From NCBI GenBank assembly GCA_028023455.1, contig JAQFVV010006449.1:346812-410811 (forward strand): a stretch of DNA of 64,000 nucleotides, read 5' to 3'. The notes beneath the pieces were generated by a model, which ran no database searches, had not been told where the DNA came from, and worked only from the letters and a program-made list of their open reading frames with translations. Each line of letters starts with the position of its first letter. Within the stretch, counting starts at the first letter, position 1. The stretch comes from Epiperipatus broadwayi (taxonomy: Eukaryota; Onychophora; Udeonychophora; Euonychophora; Peripatidae). Shown here one piece after another: positions 34,900-47,590 of this stretch. Made by a program: the position numbers and the translations under genes.

Positions 34900-36420
34900 T
34901 ATTTTAACTTCAAAAGTTTATGTTAAGTTTATTGATAAGATCTTACCAAGCGTAAATTTTGAAAGTTTTAAAGCATAGTTGTTCTATTCTTTATGAATGA
35001 GTTTTGTTTAGTTTATTCAGAATACCAATTATTCTCTTTGGAAGTTAATAATGTTGGATACATTATACAGTATATTTGGTTTATATTACAGCATTCTGAA
35101 TATTTTTCTTCATGATGCAATGGAAACATGCAATATATCAGTAATAGATTGCTGGATCTGATTGCATAACTATAAATATTTTGATTGGTTTTGGTTGTTG
35201 GCCTTAAGTCACACAATACTTGCTGTTGTGAATATTAATACTGAATAATATATTTCAATTGTATCAAGGCATAATGATCCAAACTTTGGTTGAAAACGGT
35301 TTTACCAGAGTTTTTTTCCTCTTCATAAAATCACTAGAACCCTGTTCAACGAGTTAAAGTCTTACAATTATCTATACCACTATAAAAGGAAGTTTCTGGC
35401 CTAGTTATATTCTAGTTCTTACCACTCTAGGTGTTGTGCAGAAGGTCATGTTAGGTTTTCAAAGAAAAAAAAAACAAAATATATATGTGAAATAGCAAAC
35501 AGGTGTACTGACACCATGATGGAATTAGGTTACTGAAGTAAATTTAAGTTGGATATATAAGTAAAAAATGATAATAGATAGACAATTGAAATCATAAACT
35601 GCATTTCAAAGAATTATACTGAACTCAGAATGAGACCACTGTAAAATGGATGGATAAAGTAATAAAGTGTATTTAAGTAATGCAGAAAAAATAAGCTAGA
35701 GAGAAAAGAATATGGACTGTAATCAAAGAAACCTTCTTCCTGAAGTGGCTAAATAATCTTTGCCATCAATGATGATGATATTGGTAAATTGGTACTTTCT
35801 ATCCATTATTCTTTTCACCAAATGTATTACAAAAACAGCTCTATAAAATCCATGTTGTGGAATGAAATATTTTTACATCTTTATTATTTTTAGAAATGAA
35901 TAGATAAATAGTTGTTTTATATTAATGATAGGAAGGAAATAACATTTCTCTTTAAATATCCCTCAACAATTTTTTAATTGAGTAACCCACAATTGTCAAT
36001 AATATATTCAAATTTCCCACCAAATTTTCTATCATATACAAATTAATTTTTAAGAATACCTCCAATGAGCAAATATGAAAACGTGATTGTCTTTTATAGA
36101 GACTATATAACGTATATACATAAGCATAGTAAAAAAAAGGCAATGTTCCTTCGTTTTTTACATAATATTGATTATAATTTTATTGTTTCCATTTACATTT
36201 TTTTTAAATAACTGTTAATAATAAGGTTTATCATCCTTTTTAATTTTACCAGTGCATGTACATTATATCCGGAATACACTCATCCGTCAATTTATATATA
36301 TATAAATGACAATGACTCTTCTTCTTTCGTTGATTCCGCAGCTTTATAACTGTAAATAGTTACAGGTTAGATTTATGTTGTTGCAATATATATATATACT
36401 CAAATTTATTTTTTAAAATA
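34900..36420. repeat. Ancient duplicated segment, copy 2
   Basis: Collinear with 22900-24200 (see that entry), about 12 kb away in the same intron and orientation. It ends about 550 bp before the last protease exon. No exon-like sequence is seen after the matching segment at 24.2 kb. Confidence 0.55.
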
Positions 36421-36965
36421 TTGTTTATAAAAAATAATTAATTTTAGAAAAAATATCAAAGAATATAGTGAGTCATTAAAATAAAATATTTTGAAACCAT
36501 GTTTCTTTAACAAATTTTTATAATAAGCTGACTGTTTCTCCGACATATTTAGTTGATTGTTTTCTGGATATCATTATTTTAAATCATTTTGGATACACAA
36601 ACTTGATTATATTTTGTTTGAAAAAGTAGCAAAATTAGTTGGCAAATGGAAAAGTTTTAAAAATATACATCCTGTTTTGACCAATACTAGTATAAGATAT
36701 TGCTGAAACATATATAGAAAAGTATAAAACTAAATCAACTTGAAATAAATTGAAGTTATTTTTTTTTTTTTTTGCATTGTAGCAGCAAAAATACACAGGA
36801 AGACATCAATAAGGTTAAAAATAAAATTATGTAGTTTGAAAATTGGTAAATACATTTTATAAAGATTGTAGTTAAGTATGTGTTTATTTGTAAAAACAAA
36901 AAAAAAAGAGCTAAAATATTGAGCTATGTAAGATTTATATGAGATATATTTTTTTATTATTTTAG

Positions 36966-37130
36966 GGTGATTCCGGTGGACCTCTGGTTGCCAAGATTAA
37001 TAGTACAAATTACTCTCTTGGTATCAACGTTGCTGGTGATAAAGGTTGTGAAAACGCAGCTAATCCTGCATGTTTTTTAAAAGTCTATCCATATCTTAGC
37101 TGGATTCAAAATATAATGAAAAACAACTAG
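36966..37130 (+). CDS. Serine protease, last exon with catalytic Ser and stop
   Basis: Terminal coding exon. The acceptor is TTATTTTAG ending at 36965; the frame starts cleanly with GDSGGPLV, which contains the catalytic Ser195 and oxyanion-hole Gly193, and ends LSWIQNIMKNN before TAG at 37128-37130. The typical S1 C-terminal helix (Y-x-x-W-I) is present. The strand normally read as S214-W215-G216 is instead V-A-G, position 226 is Ala, and Cys201 is replaced by Ala, matching the loss of Cys136 in the previous exon. Cys220 is kept and can pair with Cys191. Together with Ala189 this predicts a non-tryptic, unusual S1 pocket. Phase agrees with the exon ending at 11472 across a 25.5-kb intron. 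No second GDSGG motif occurs in the window, so this is the only copy visible. Confidence 0.9.
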   Translation, partial: GDSGGPLVAKINSTNYSLGINVAGDKGCENAANPACFLKVYPYLSWIQNIMKNN

Positions 37131-37245
37131 AGTAACGATGAATTGTTTTATCCTAAACCTATGTATATTTTCCATTTTATAAAATTACATTAAATTATTA
37201 ATATTGTAAATATCTTGCTGATATATAATATAATTTTGAAAAAGT

Positions 37246-37268
37246 TGTTGTTGTCGTTGTTGTTGTTG

Positions 37269-37347
<79 letters not shown>

Positions 37348-37365
37348 TGTTGTTGTTGCTATTGC

Positions 37366-37416
<51 letters not shown>

Positions 37417-37434
37417 TGTTGTTGTTGCTATTGC

Positions 37435-37475
<41 letters not shown>
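37246..37475. repeat. Compound (TTA)n / (TTG)n microsatellite
   Basis: About 230 bases of trinucleotide repeat just after the protease stop codon. Long TTA runs are broken by two identical interruptions (ACTGTTGTTGTTGCTATTGCTG), suggesting that part of the array was internally duplicated. It generates long artificial leucine or isoleucine open frames on both strands, which are not genes. It may lie in the 3' UTR. Confidence 0.95.
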
Positions 37476-37476
<1 letters not shown>

Positions 37477-37588
37477 CGAAACCATCTTCATCATCATTAA
37501 TTTTATAATTGTTATATTTCTTTTCTTGGATCCAATTATTGTATAAGAATGATAACTACGACTTCTGAAAATATATAAACACGTATGA

Positions 37589-37715
37589 AATAAACAACAA
37601 AAATTTAGAAAAAAAACACGTTTTGTGTAAAATATAGATAACTTTAAAATTAGTTCATAACTATTCACTATATTTAAAAGCATTCACTAGAATAAGTGAA
37701 CCGTTTGACAATAAA
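37589..37715 (+). promoter_or_regulatory. Candidate polyadenylation signals of the protease gene
   Basis: AATAAA occurs at 37589-37594 and again at 37710-37715, about 460 and 580 bases after the stop codon at 37128-37130. An ATTAAA is also found near 37190, nearer the stop. If either distal signal is used, the transcript would include the long TTA/TTG microsatellite at 37250-37475. Choice between them cannot be made from sequence alone. Confidence 0.4.
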
Positions 37716-37719
37716 GAAT

Positions 37720-39779
37720 ACTACTTTAAGTGATGATGATGAGTAATTATAACAAATGTATCTAGAAATTTGAAATAATAATAAGAAGGATAATGCGAAT
37801 GATGAAGAAAATATGAAGAAAAAAAAGAAAAAAAATGAAGAGAAGGAGACGAAAAAGTGGTAGTTATAATAATCATAAATTTATATGCAAAAATTTGATT
37901 TACCGGTACCACAATCTGTTAAAAAATTGCATATTGCCAAGCAGCATATAAATAAAGTAATGCACGTAGAAAGTATTTTTGAGTGCATGTGTTTTTATTT
38001 TAAATGTTTATATATATATCTGTGTGTGTGAAAATATTTCGAATGCATATCACTCTCTGAAATAGATGTCAAATATCAAATCATCTCTTGTGTTAAAAAA
38101 TTATCAGCAATGATGTAAATAAATGTATTACATCCCACATCTTAAAACAACTAATTCTGGATGATTTCTTTTGGAATTAGCTATTTGAAGACGCATAATC
38201 TAGCAGATTTATTGACAGAGAGTGTGACTGAACATTTCTTAAATTATATATATATATATAACTGAATATTTGTAAATACAGTAACTAAATAATTAAAAAA
38301 TATTTTATCCAATTAGGAGCGCTTTCGATTATCCCAGTAATCTGTGTCAACTAAAAATTGCAATTTAATTTTTTTATTTGTCATAATTTTTAAGTAGTTC
38401 TCATATTCATAAAACATTTAATGACAGAAAAAAAAATCTGCTCTTTACACACTTGCTGTTTCTATCCCAGTTCAAAAAAAATCTCTGAACGTTTTTTTTA
38501 TCCTTTTTATCCAATTACATTTCTGCTCATTTACATATTTCTGTTAAAATGAAAGACAAGAAAAAAATGTGTTTATCGTATTTTATCAACTAGTTCAAAA
38601 TAAATTAAATAAATCGTTTTAATCAACTGGAGTTAATCTTTAGGACTATTTCAATAGAAAAATAAATAATGATTATTACTATTATTTGTATCTTACTAAA
38701 TTTGATATATTAAGCTGTTGGTTTTGCGGTTAAATGCAGCTTGTCTAAGTCAGTGACTGGAAAATAGATAAACCTATATATGATATATATATATATATAT
38801 ATATATAGAGTAAGTTAAAATAGATGTATGTATATATATATATATATATACAGTAATCTAAGCAAAAATGAAATTACATAATCTCTCATCATTCAGTTAA
38901 TTTGAATAAAAGTATCAAGTATATAGAAAATGTGAGAAGATATAGAAATTTTAATCAGTTCCAAGGTTAATATTTGAAATGGATAAATAGTCCCTCACAT
39001 AACATTACTGGATGGTGCCACTTGACAATAAATTTAGACATTTTTCCAATAACAAATTAAGATTTAATATTGTTAACTAATATTAAAAAAATATCAAAGA
39101 AAGAAGTTAAATTTATTAGCCAAGTAACAACATCACATAAATGTTGTGAAGGTATAAATTATAAAATAAAACTTCTAAATAATAGTGCATCTTGAAATAA
39201 AAGAGTTACAACTGCACACCTATTAATTTGGCATATCAATATTTTAATGTTATAATTCAAAAATTATTAATATTAAAAAGCAAAATAATTTATTATAGAA
39301 CAACATAATTTATTTTTAAAAAATCTAATAAAAATAATAACATTGTAATACCTACCATTATCTAAATCAATACATGAAAATCAATACAGCATGAATAATC
39401 AACAATCTAAGACATTGCCAAAATAAAGCATGCAATATCAAGTAACTGGCAATCTATACACTAAGGACTATAAAACTAAGGAATGGATGAAGTTCTTGTT
39501 ATATATAATATTAAGTATCTACTATAAAATTCTAGGTAACAGCAAAGAAACAAAAACTATTCTTAAATCTTCATATTTAAAATATTTAAATATTAATTCC
39601 TCATTATAGTCATATTATTTATAAAGATATAAACATTACCAATGCTTATGAAAGTATTCACTATAAAGACAATGTCATTATAAAAGGAAACCATAGAAAA
39701 TTTATAATTGGAACTAACCGACAATAAATGAAGCATATAAAATATATCAGTTTTTAATATACAACATCAGTCAACACAC
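37720..39779. other. Intergenic sequence downstream of the protease gene
   Basis: No gene recognised. It holds a short dispersed-repeat piece near 38315-38360 (TTAGGAGCGCTTTCGATTA, family of 9201-9835) and TA runs near 38785-38850. Confidence 0.5.
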
Positions 39780-39882
39780 CTATACATATACAATAAATCA
39801 TCGTTATCATCATCATCATCAACCATTATCAATCCACTGCAGGATGAAGGTCTCTCCAAGTGTAATCCATCTTCTCCGATCT

Positions 39883-40899
39883 TTAGCTTCTCTTCTCCAC
39901 AACACTCCTGCCCATTTTTTTTATTTCATCCATCCATGTCACATGTGGTCTCTTTCTGGGTCTTTTACAATCTCTTGGAATCCAGTTTAAAATTTCAATT
40001 GTCCATCTATTATCATCTCTTCTAGCAATATGTCCAGCCCAACTCCATTTCAATCTTTTATTTTTTTCAATAAGGTCAGTAACACCTGTTTGTTGTCTTA
40101 CCCATACATTGCGTTTTTGATCTCTTCTTGTTACTGCCAACATGCATCTATCCATACTCCTTTGAGTGGTCTGAAGTCTCTGTATTGCTCTTCTATTAAG
40201 TGACCAAGTCTCAGATCCATAAGTAAGAACTGGTAAAACACCTTTGTTAAAAACCATCCTTTTCAAACACATAGGCATATTTCCTTTTAGTATCAAGTTA
40301 TTTCTACCAAAAGCACTCCAACCAAGTTTAATTCTATGATTAATTTCCTCCATTATGTTTCCATCTGTATTAATAATCTGACCGAGGTATTTGTAACTGT
40401 TAACTTCTTCTAATTCTTCATAATCAATCTTTATTTTCATATTTTGAGCAAATCGATTAAACATTACTTTAGTCTTTTTAACATTTATCTTTAGTCCTAC
40501 TTTTCTACTTTCATCTGCTAACTCCTGCAACATTTCCTGCAGCTCTGAAGCATTATTTGCAAAAACAACTACATCATCTGCAAAATCTAAATGACTTAAA
40601 TACTCTCCATTTACTTTCACTCCTTTAGTTTCCCATTTTAATCCACAAAATACTTCTTGCAGCACTGCTGTAAAGAGTTTTGGAGATATAGAGTCGCCTT
40701 GTCTTACACCTTTCTCAATGTTGATTTTTCCAGTATCATTATGTAATCTAATTGTTGCTGTTGCATTTTTATAAATATTCTTTAAAATATGACAATATCC
40801 TGTATCTAAACCTTGATGATCCAATGCTTTAATCACGGAAGAAATGTGTATAGAATCGAATGCCATTTCATAATCTACAAATCCAAAACATAATGACAA
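39883..40899 (-). pseudogene. LINE reverse transcriptase, palm, thumb and C-terminus
   Basis: A 338-codon frame containing FVDYEMAFDSIH (motif A), GVRQGDSISPKLFTAVL (motif B), HLDFADDVVVF (catalytic motif C, FADD), LKINVKKTKVMFNR (motif D), YKYLGQIINTDGN (motif E), VLPVLTYGSETWSL, LKWSWAGHIARRDDNRWT and HVTWMDEIKKM. All catalytic aspartates are kept. The frame ends VVEKRS; the usual tail encoding LHPAVD follows in another frame. Confidence 0.88.
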
Positions 40900-40905
40900 C
40901 TCATA

Positions 40906-41577
40906 TTAGTTTGTCCTTTCTATGACTTCTCTCAATACCTGGATAAGATTTATTGTACTAAAACCACTTTTAAATCCAGCTTGTTCTCTTGGTTGGTGGA
41001 AATCCAAAGTTCTCTGTAGACGAGTTGTAATTATCTTGGTAAAATTTTTATATAAAACTGATAAAAGGCTGATAGCTTGGTAATTTCTAATATCTTCTTT
41101 ATCACCTTTTTTAAATATTAATATTATTACTGCATTCTTCCAATCTTCCGGTACATCTTTATCATTTAGACATTTGGTATATAACTTTGCTAAAATTGTT
41201 TCTATTTCTTCACCTGCTTCTTTTAATATATCAATTATAATTCCATCATTCCCTGGAGCCTTTTCTTTCTTCATACACTTAATTGCATGTCTCACTTCTT
41301 CATTTAAAATTCTGGGCAATTCGGAAGATGTAATAGATATAGGAGGTACTTGTTCTTTATTACTATATAATTCTTGATAAAAATCTTCTACCAATTTCAT
41401 GATGTCATCTCTCTTTTTAATAATAATTCCATCTTTTTTTCTTATTGCAGATATAAATTTCTTACCAATACCAAAATGTTGTTTAACAATTTTGAGACTT
41501 TTATTTTCTTCTACAGCTTTCCTTGCTATTTCACAGTTATACTTTCTTATATCATTTTCAACTCTTTTCCTTACCAT
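40906..41577 (-). pseudogene. LINE reverse transcriptase, finger region
   Basis: Motifs: KKEKAPGNDGIIIDILKEAG (RT motif 0/1), NAVIILIFKKGDKEDIRNY then QAISLLSVLYKNFTKII (normally NYRPISLLS; the Arg-Pro is lost) and HQPREQAGFKSGFSTINLI. It ends ERTN and the next frame resumes at 40899, consistent with one frameshift or stop. Confidence 0.85.
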
Positions 41578-41614
41578 TTTACAAAATTCGAGATATTCAA
41601 TTCTTTTTAATACA

Positions 41615-42124
41615 TCATTTTTTGTATATCTTCATATTCCTTCTTTTCTTCATAAATTCTCTAGTCTCAGTGGAAATTTTATTAGTCAATTGCTGCTTTT
41701 TTCTACGAGCTATGTTTGTTGCAGTTTTTAAAAGTGTATCAGTTATTTTCATATTAATTTCATTCAAATATGAATCATGTTCAAAATCTCCTAACATTTG
41801 AAACCTATTTGTAAGTTCTAATTTAAATTCATTAGAATGTTTCTGAAGATTAGGAATATCAACTGTAAATATTGTTTTTCTTAATAATTTTTGTCTCTCT
41901 AGTTTTACATTAACACGTAACTTACACCTTACTAATCGATGATCACTTTCTGTGTTAAATTTATTAAGAACATTACAATCTTGAAATATGTATTTTCTGT
42001 TAGTCAAAATATAATCCAATTCTGTTGTGCCTTCATTTGGATGCTTCCATGTCCATTTCTTTTTAACATTTTTCTCAAAAAATGAATTCATAATATAAAG
42101 TTTTTCTTTTTCTGAAAACTCCAC
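41615..42124 (-). pseudogene. LINE endonuclease domain, C-terminal part
   Basis: Continues the preceding frame after a frameshift. Motifs: EFSEKEKLYIMNSFF, KKWTWKHPNEGTTELDYILT and SDHRLVRCKLRVNVKLE, where SDH supplies the last catalytic His of the endonuclease fold. The C-terminal 80 residues (KRRNMKIYKK end) form the charged linker toward the RT. Confidence 0.85.
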
Positions 42125-42178
42125 AAGTCTATGTCCTATCTCATTTCTATTACCATAACCAAAATTACCTACAGCAAT

Positions 42179-42805
42179 TTAATCTTTCATTTGCCTACCA
42201 ATTCTAGCATTAAAGTCTCCCATAACAATTTTAAAATGTTGTTTACTCTGATCAAAAGCCTTTTGTACATCCATATAAAAATCTTCTACTACTTCATCAC
42301 TATGAGAACTTGTTGGGGCATAAACCTGAATTATCTGCATTTGGTATCTGCTATTAAGTCGTATAACTAATCTTGCCACTCTGTCCAATACACCATCAAT
42401 CTCCACAATATTGTTCTTCCACTTTTTATTTATAATGAATCCTACTCCACTTGTATTTCCAATATGTGTGCCTTTATAATAGAGTATATGTCCACTTTTT
42501 AAATCAATTGTTTCTTCTCCTTTTCTTCTAACTTCACAAAGTCCAATAATGTCCCATTTAATATAAGACAGTTCTTCTTCTAATTCTTGCAATCTTCCTT
42601 CACTTGAAAGTGATCTGCAGTTGTAAGTACCTAAATAAAAAGTCGTCATCAAATGGCAGCCTGGGTCCACAATCAGGGAATTCTTAGCACCCTCCGCTTT
42701 CAGCCACCAACCGCTGCCTTGGTTGTTGACTTTACAGCCTCCTGGGAATAAGGGCCATGCTTTATTTTTGTCTGTCATAATTGTATTGGGAAAAATATTT
42801 ATCAT
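42179..42805 (-). pseudogene. LINE endonuclease domain, N-terminal part
   Basis: This part of the AP-like endonuclease cuts target DNA for target-primed reverse transcription. Visible motifs in order: YLGTYNCRSLS (metal-site Asn), IIGLCEVRRKG (catalytic Glu), GVGFIINKKW, RLNSRYQMQIIQVYAPTSSH and IVMGDFNARIG (Asp-x-Asn). A pre-endonuclease segment with GSGWWLKAEGAKNS precedes it. The frame stops just after GDFNARIGRQMKD at 42179; the expected continuation GNFGYGNRNE-G lies in another frame at about 42124-42180. Confidence 0.85.
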
Positions 42806-43105
42806 TTACACAAACATTCATTCTGCCTTATCAGGCACTTAGAAGAAAGACCATGGTGTTTCTTGATCTTAAACTCAGAGGTAAAAAGCCAATAAACTCA
42901 CCATGCTGGATAATGCATGTTGGTGAGTAGCCCATCCATGTTCGTATACTATATGAATAATCACATAGTAATAACAGCTGCAACAACAAGAACGTATGGA
43001 GTGGACATTAGGAATTTGCCCTGCTCGGTTCCTTTAAGGCCTCCAAGAGGAATCAAAGGGTCTCCTTTCAGTTAATAGCAAACTTCTTTCTGCAGCCATA
43101 CAATA

Positions 43106-43455
43106 AATACTTAATAATATTTAGATAATCATTATTTAAAATTATAAATTTCATTAAGTAACACAGATTACATATTCCCTCATCTGTATTGAAATATGGC
43201 ACCTTAATATACAAGTAACCCCTCATATATTAAATCTCTATTAATTTTTAATATTGTATTTAAAACACTTTGAAATTATTACTTGCATATATCATTGATA
43301 TTTACACATCTATTGATTGGTACTATATTTAAGAATTGACAATTTATAAATAATTAATATCTGCATAAAATTATATGTAAAATAAATTAGTATGAATTAT
43401 AAAATATTGAATAAAATTTTATACATTGTCTGTATTTTTAACTTTTTACTCATCA
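43106..43455. other. Sequence between two LINE copies
   Basis: About 350 bp of AT-rich DNA with no recognised feature. Confidence 0.5.
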
Positions 43456-44560
43456 AGAACATCATTATCAATGCACTGCAGGATGAAGGTATCTCTCTAA
43501 GTTCAATTCATCTTCTTCATTATTTAGCTTCTCTTCTCCACATCACCTCTGCACACTTTTTTTATTTTATCCATCCATCTCACATGTTGTCACGTTCTGG
43601 GTCCTTTACAATCTTTTGCAATCCAGTTTAAGATTTCAATAATCCATCTATTATCATCTCTTCTAGCAATATGTCTAGCCCAACTTCACTTCAGTCTTTT
43701 AATTTTTTTAATGAGGGCAGTAACACATGTTTGTTCTCTTATCCATATATTGTGTTTTCGAATTCTTCTTGTTACATCAAACATGCATTTCTCCATACTT
43801 CTTTGAATGATATGAAGTTTCTGTATTGCTTTTCAATTAAGTGTCCAAGTGTCAAATCCATAAGTAAGAACTGATAAAACATATTTATTAAAAACCATCT
43901 TTTGCAAACTCATAAGCATATTTATTTTACTACCAAGTTAGTTTGAACAAAAGCACTCTAAACAAGTTTAATTCTATGATTAATCTCATCCATATGTTTC
44001 CATCTGTATTAATAATCTGACCAAGGTATTTGTAACTGTTAAAGTTTTCTAACTCATCATAATCCATCTTAATTTTCATTTTTTGAGAAAATCCACTAAA
44101 CATTATTTTAGTCTTTTTATCATTTATCTTTAGTACTACTTTCATCTGATAACTCCAGCAACATTTCCTGAAGCTCTGAAGCATTATTTCCAAAAACAAC
44201 TATACCACCTGCAAAATCTAAATGACTTAAATAATCTATATTGACTTTCACTACTTTGCTTCCCATTTTAATCCACAAAACATTTTTGCAGCACTGCTAT
44301 AAAATGTTTTGGAGATATGGAGTCACCCTTTCTTACACCTTTCTCAATGTTGACCTTTCTAGTATCATTATGTAATCTAATTGTTGCTGTTGCATTTTTA
44401 TAAATATTCTTTAAAATATGACAGTATTCTGTATCTATACCTTGATGATCCAATTCTTTAATCACTGAAGAAATATTTATAGAATCAAATATCTTTTCAT
44501 AATCCACAAATCCAAAACATAATGGCAACTCATATTCATTTGTCTTTTCTATTACTCATA
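43456..44560 (-). mobile_element. RTE-type LINE, 5'-truncated second copy
   Basis: The minus strand carries only the RT palm and C-terminus of the same family. Frame 44268-44528 holds FVDYEKIFDSINISSVI (motif A, Ala to Ile) and GVRKGDSISPKHF (motif B); frame 43930-44199 holds INDKKTKIMFSGF and NSYKYLGQIINTDGN. The tail GATGAAGGTATCTCTC lies near 43480. It has more stops than copy 1 and truncation at about 44560 is typical of LINE insertion. Confidence 0.8.
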
Positions 44561-46095
44561 TAATATATTAATGTTTTTTTTTTCAAATTTAAGTTAGAGC
44601 AGATGATATCTCAGCATAATGGTATTTCATATGAAAATATTAATAATAAATGGATAGACCTAAATAATTTGTAAAAAAAAAAAAACATGATTTTGTGGCA
44701 GTTGATGAATATGAAGTAATCTTATTTATGATAGATGAAAATATGAAGAATTAGACTATCCATTTGAATCCTGGTTTTCAATTTTTTGGACTAAAAATTA
44801 TTTATGTAACAGTTCATTTTGAGAGTTTAAAATCCAATATTTTTTAATTCAACAGCTTATGATTCTGTTATCTTGATCAATACAAGATTCTTAATAAATA
44901 TCATTCATAGCTAATTGCCAAAAAAAAAACAGTAAAAAAATGTATAGTCAATTTTAAAATTATTGTAAATAAATAATTGGCAATACTTTAAAAGTAATAT
45001 GGTAAACTTAAAAAATTTGATTTTTTTTTAAAATTATCATTAAACAACATCAATTTCCATTTATAAAAAAAGATATTATACACTACTACTAATAGAAACT
45101 TTGTATTTTAAGATATCATTGATATCACATTTCTAAATTAATAACATTTATTTTCTATATAATTACTAACTCTACACACCAATAAAATATATTGTAAAAA
45201 AATATAATATTTTATTAACACCCTCTTTCACAAAATGTTTTATTACATTTCACAATGATAATGTTTATTATAAAAATATAAAAATTTTTATTCTATCTTC
45301 GTATACATAATACAAACTTTAGTCAGAACTTAGATAACATCTAATGTCTTATTAATTTTAACTCAATTACATAACAATTAGACAAAATATTTACTCCTAA
45401 TATTTAACAATATAAGTTAACTAAATATAGATATTTATGTATGTTCAAGCAAAGTAAATAGAAAATCTAGGCTGTTTAATTTTATGAAAAATAACTAAAT
45501 ATCGGTGTTCACCATTAGAATTTGACGTTTCCTGGATCTCTTTAAAATTCTAATAATAAAAATCATTTTGATTAGTTTATTAACCAGCAATAAAATTAAA
45601 TTGGTTTACAGTCTATTTATTTTCTATGTGAGTCAGCAACTATATTATGGTGGTGTAACCCTTTAACTCTATAGTAATTATATTAGTTATTTTAATAAAA
45701 TATAGATACTGACACGATGTAAAACTATATATTTTTTAATCACTACTATAAACTCTACATTTTATTTTACAAAGTAATTCTATACACGTAGTACACATTT
45801 TCTACATTGGAATCTAATAGGATTCACATACGCAAAATAAAATTGCCTTATTCAAGACTGTTCTTCATGATAGCAAAACCATTTTAATTACAATTACCTT
45901 CACTTATAAACTTCAATATTACTACAATTATATGAAGTTTCATAAAAGTATGAGACTGAATTTTACTACGCATTTTATGATCAAACACTTCCAAATTATT
46001 TAATATTTTTAATTCTTTCTCTTTATATTCATTTTTTTAAAGAATGATTTCCGTATCTACATCAAAATCCAGTGTTGTATTTTCAAACATGTTTA
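44561..46095. other. AT-rich sequence, nothing recognised
   Basis: No repeat family or coding motif recognised on either strand. Confidence 0.5.
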
Positions 46096-46097
46096 TA

Positions 46098-47590
46098 ATT
46101 TTTAACCGTTATCGATCAACTGCCGGATGAAGATCTCTCTAATCTATCATCTCTCTTCTTGACAACACTCCAACAAATGTTCTTATTTCATTCCTCCATT
46201 TCAAATTAGTGTCTTCCTAAATCTATTATAACACCTTGGGATCAACATTAACACTTTATTATTGTTCTCTCTTCTAAAAATAAATCCAGCGCAGGTCCAT
46301 TTCCACCACTTATTTATTTCTGTAAAGTAAGGGATACCTGTTTATTTTTTTGATTCTTTGTCACTATTTCCAATAAACAGATTTCCACACTTTATTAAAT
46401 AGATTGAAATCTTCCTTCTCCTCTGTTATGAATCCAAATATAAGATCATTAACTACGAACTTATAATGGCAACTTTTTTTGAATATGTAGATATATTTCT
46501 TTTTTATATTAAATTATTTCTACCCAAAGCATCTAAATTTAATTTTGTAATTAATTTCACTCATTATTTTTTAACTGCATTAATAATTTGACAAGGTATT
46601 TATAATTATTAAAAATAAATTATTTTTTATCTTCTATGAAAATATATGGAACATTATTACTCTAATCTTTTAGCTTTCATTTTTAAACCTTTTTTTTAAA
46701 AATCTGATAACATTTGCAACAGTTTTTTATATTCCGTGTATGATTTGAAGAAATAATCACATCATGTGCAAAATGTAGATGATTTAAATATTTTCCATTT
46801 TAATTTGCATAGTTTCTATTTTAGTACACAAAATAGTTCCAAACCTGCCATAAAATATATTGAAAATATTGAATTAGTCTGTCATACATCATTAACATTT
46901 TTTTTTTCTGTCACCATAGAAAATAATCACTGACGTGGCACTTTGATAAATATTTTTTTTTTTTAAAATATAGTAAAAATATTTAACCAATATAGAAATG
47001 CTTATAGAAGCAAATGACATTTCATAACCTAAAAATTCAAAGTATATTGGCAATTTATACTTATTTTATTTCTATACCTTTCTACAATACTCATTAAAAG
47101 TGATTCATTACGCTAAAATCATTTTTAAATTCAGAATATGGAAGATGTTGACAAGTTGAAATTCTCTTGGAAAAAATTTGTATATAACTAATATCTTTAT
47201 CACTTATCTTAAATATGAATATAATAACTGCGAATAATTTGGCACATCTAAATTAAGTAGAAATATGCTTTACAGTTTGCCAGTTATTTATTGCTTCCTG
47301 CGTGTTGCGTGTTTTTTTAAAATATCAATAAGTGCATGTGTTATTTTTTTTCCTAAAATATTTGGCAAATTAGAAGATATAATAATTATAGTTATTACTT
47401 CATCATTTCTTTTTTGTAGTATTACTTCAGTCTTTCTTATAGCTGAAATAATCTTTCTTCCAATACTTTATAAAATACCTCTTAATACAATGAAAGATTT
47501 TTTACTTATTCTTTCTTTGCCAATTGACGGATATTTTTTTAAATTTAATTATTAACTCTTTTTATTTTCAGTTTACAAAAGTCTATATCC
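46098..47590 (-). mobile_element. RTE-type LINE, heavily decayed third copy
   Basis: The minus strand aligns, with many changes, to copy 1: CAACTGCCGGATGAAGATCT at 46110 (tail), GTGCAAAATGTAGATGATTT near 46765 (palm region) and TTCTACAATACTCATTAAAA near 47085, extending to about 47580. No frame of useful length remains. It is the oldest of the three adjacent minus-strand copies. Confidence 0.68.

Larger units (their letters stand above)
39780..43105 (-). mobile_element. RTE-type LINE, nearly full length, inactivated
   Basis: On the minus strand the element runs from a 5' region (about 43105-42806, relatively GC-rich) through an AP endonuclease and reverse transcriptase to a 3' tail with LHPAVD-coding sequence and an ATGATGATGATGA microsatellite at about 39790-39820. 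Order EN-RT without an RNase H domain, the WAGHIARRDDNRWT and PRKRPHVTWMDEI C-terminal motifs and the ATG-repeat tail fit RTE-like LINEs, annotated in many genomes as craniofacial-development-protein-2-like. Four open segments are separated by frameshifts or stops, so it cannot move itself. Confidence 0.85.

Noticed and set aside
37198-37683. 161-codon and 97-codon open frames of Ile or Leu runs
   Set aside because: They are translations of the TTA/TTG microsatellite on opposite strands, not genes.
41174-41801. Several plus-strand frames of 67-110 codons
   Set aside because: They are shadows of the minus-strand LINE reverse transcriptase and endonuclease.
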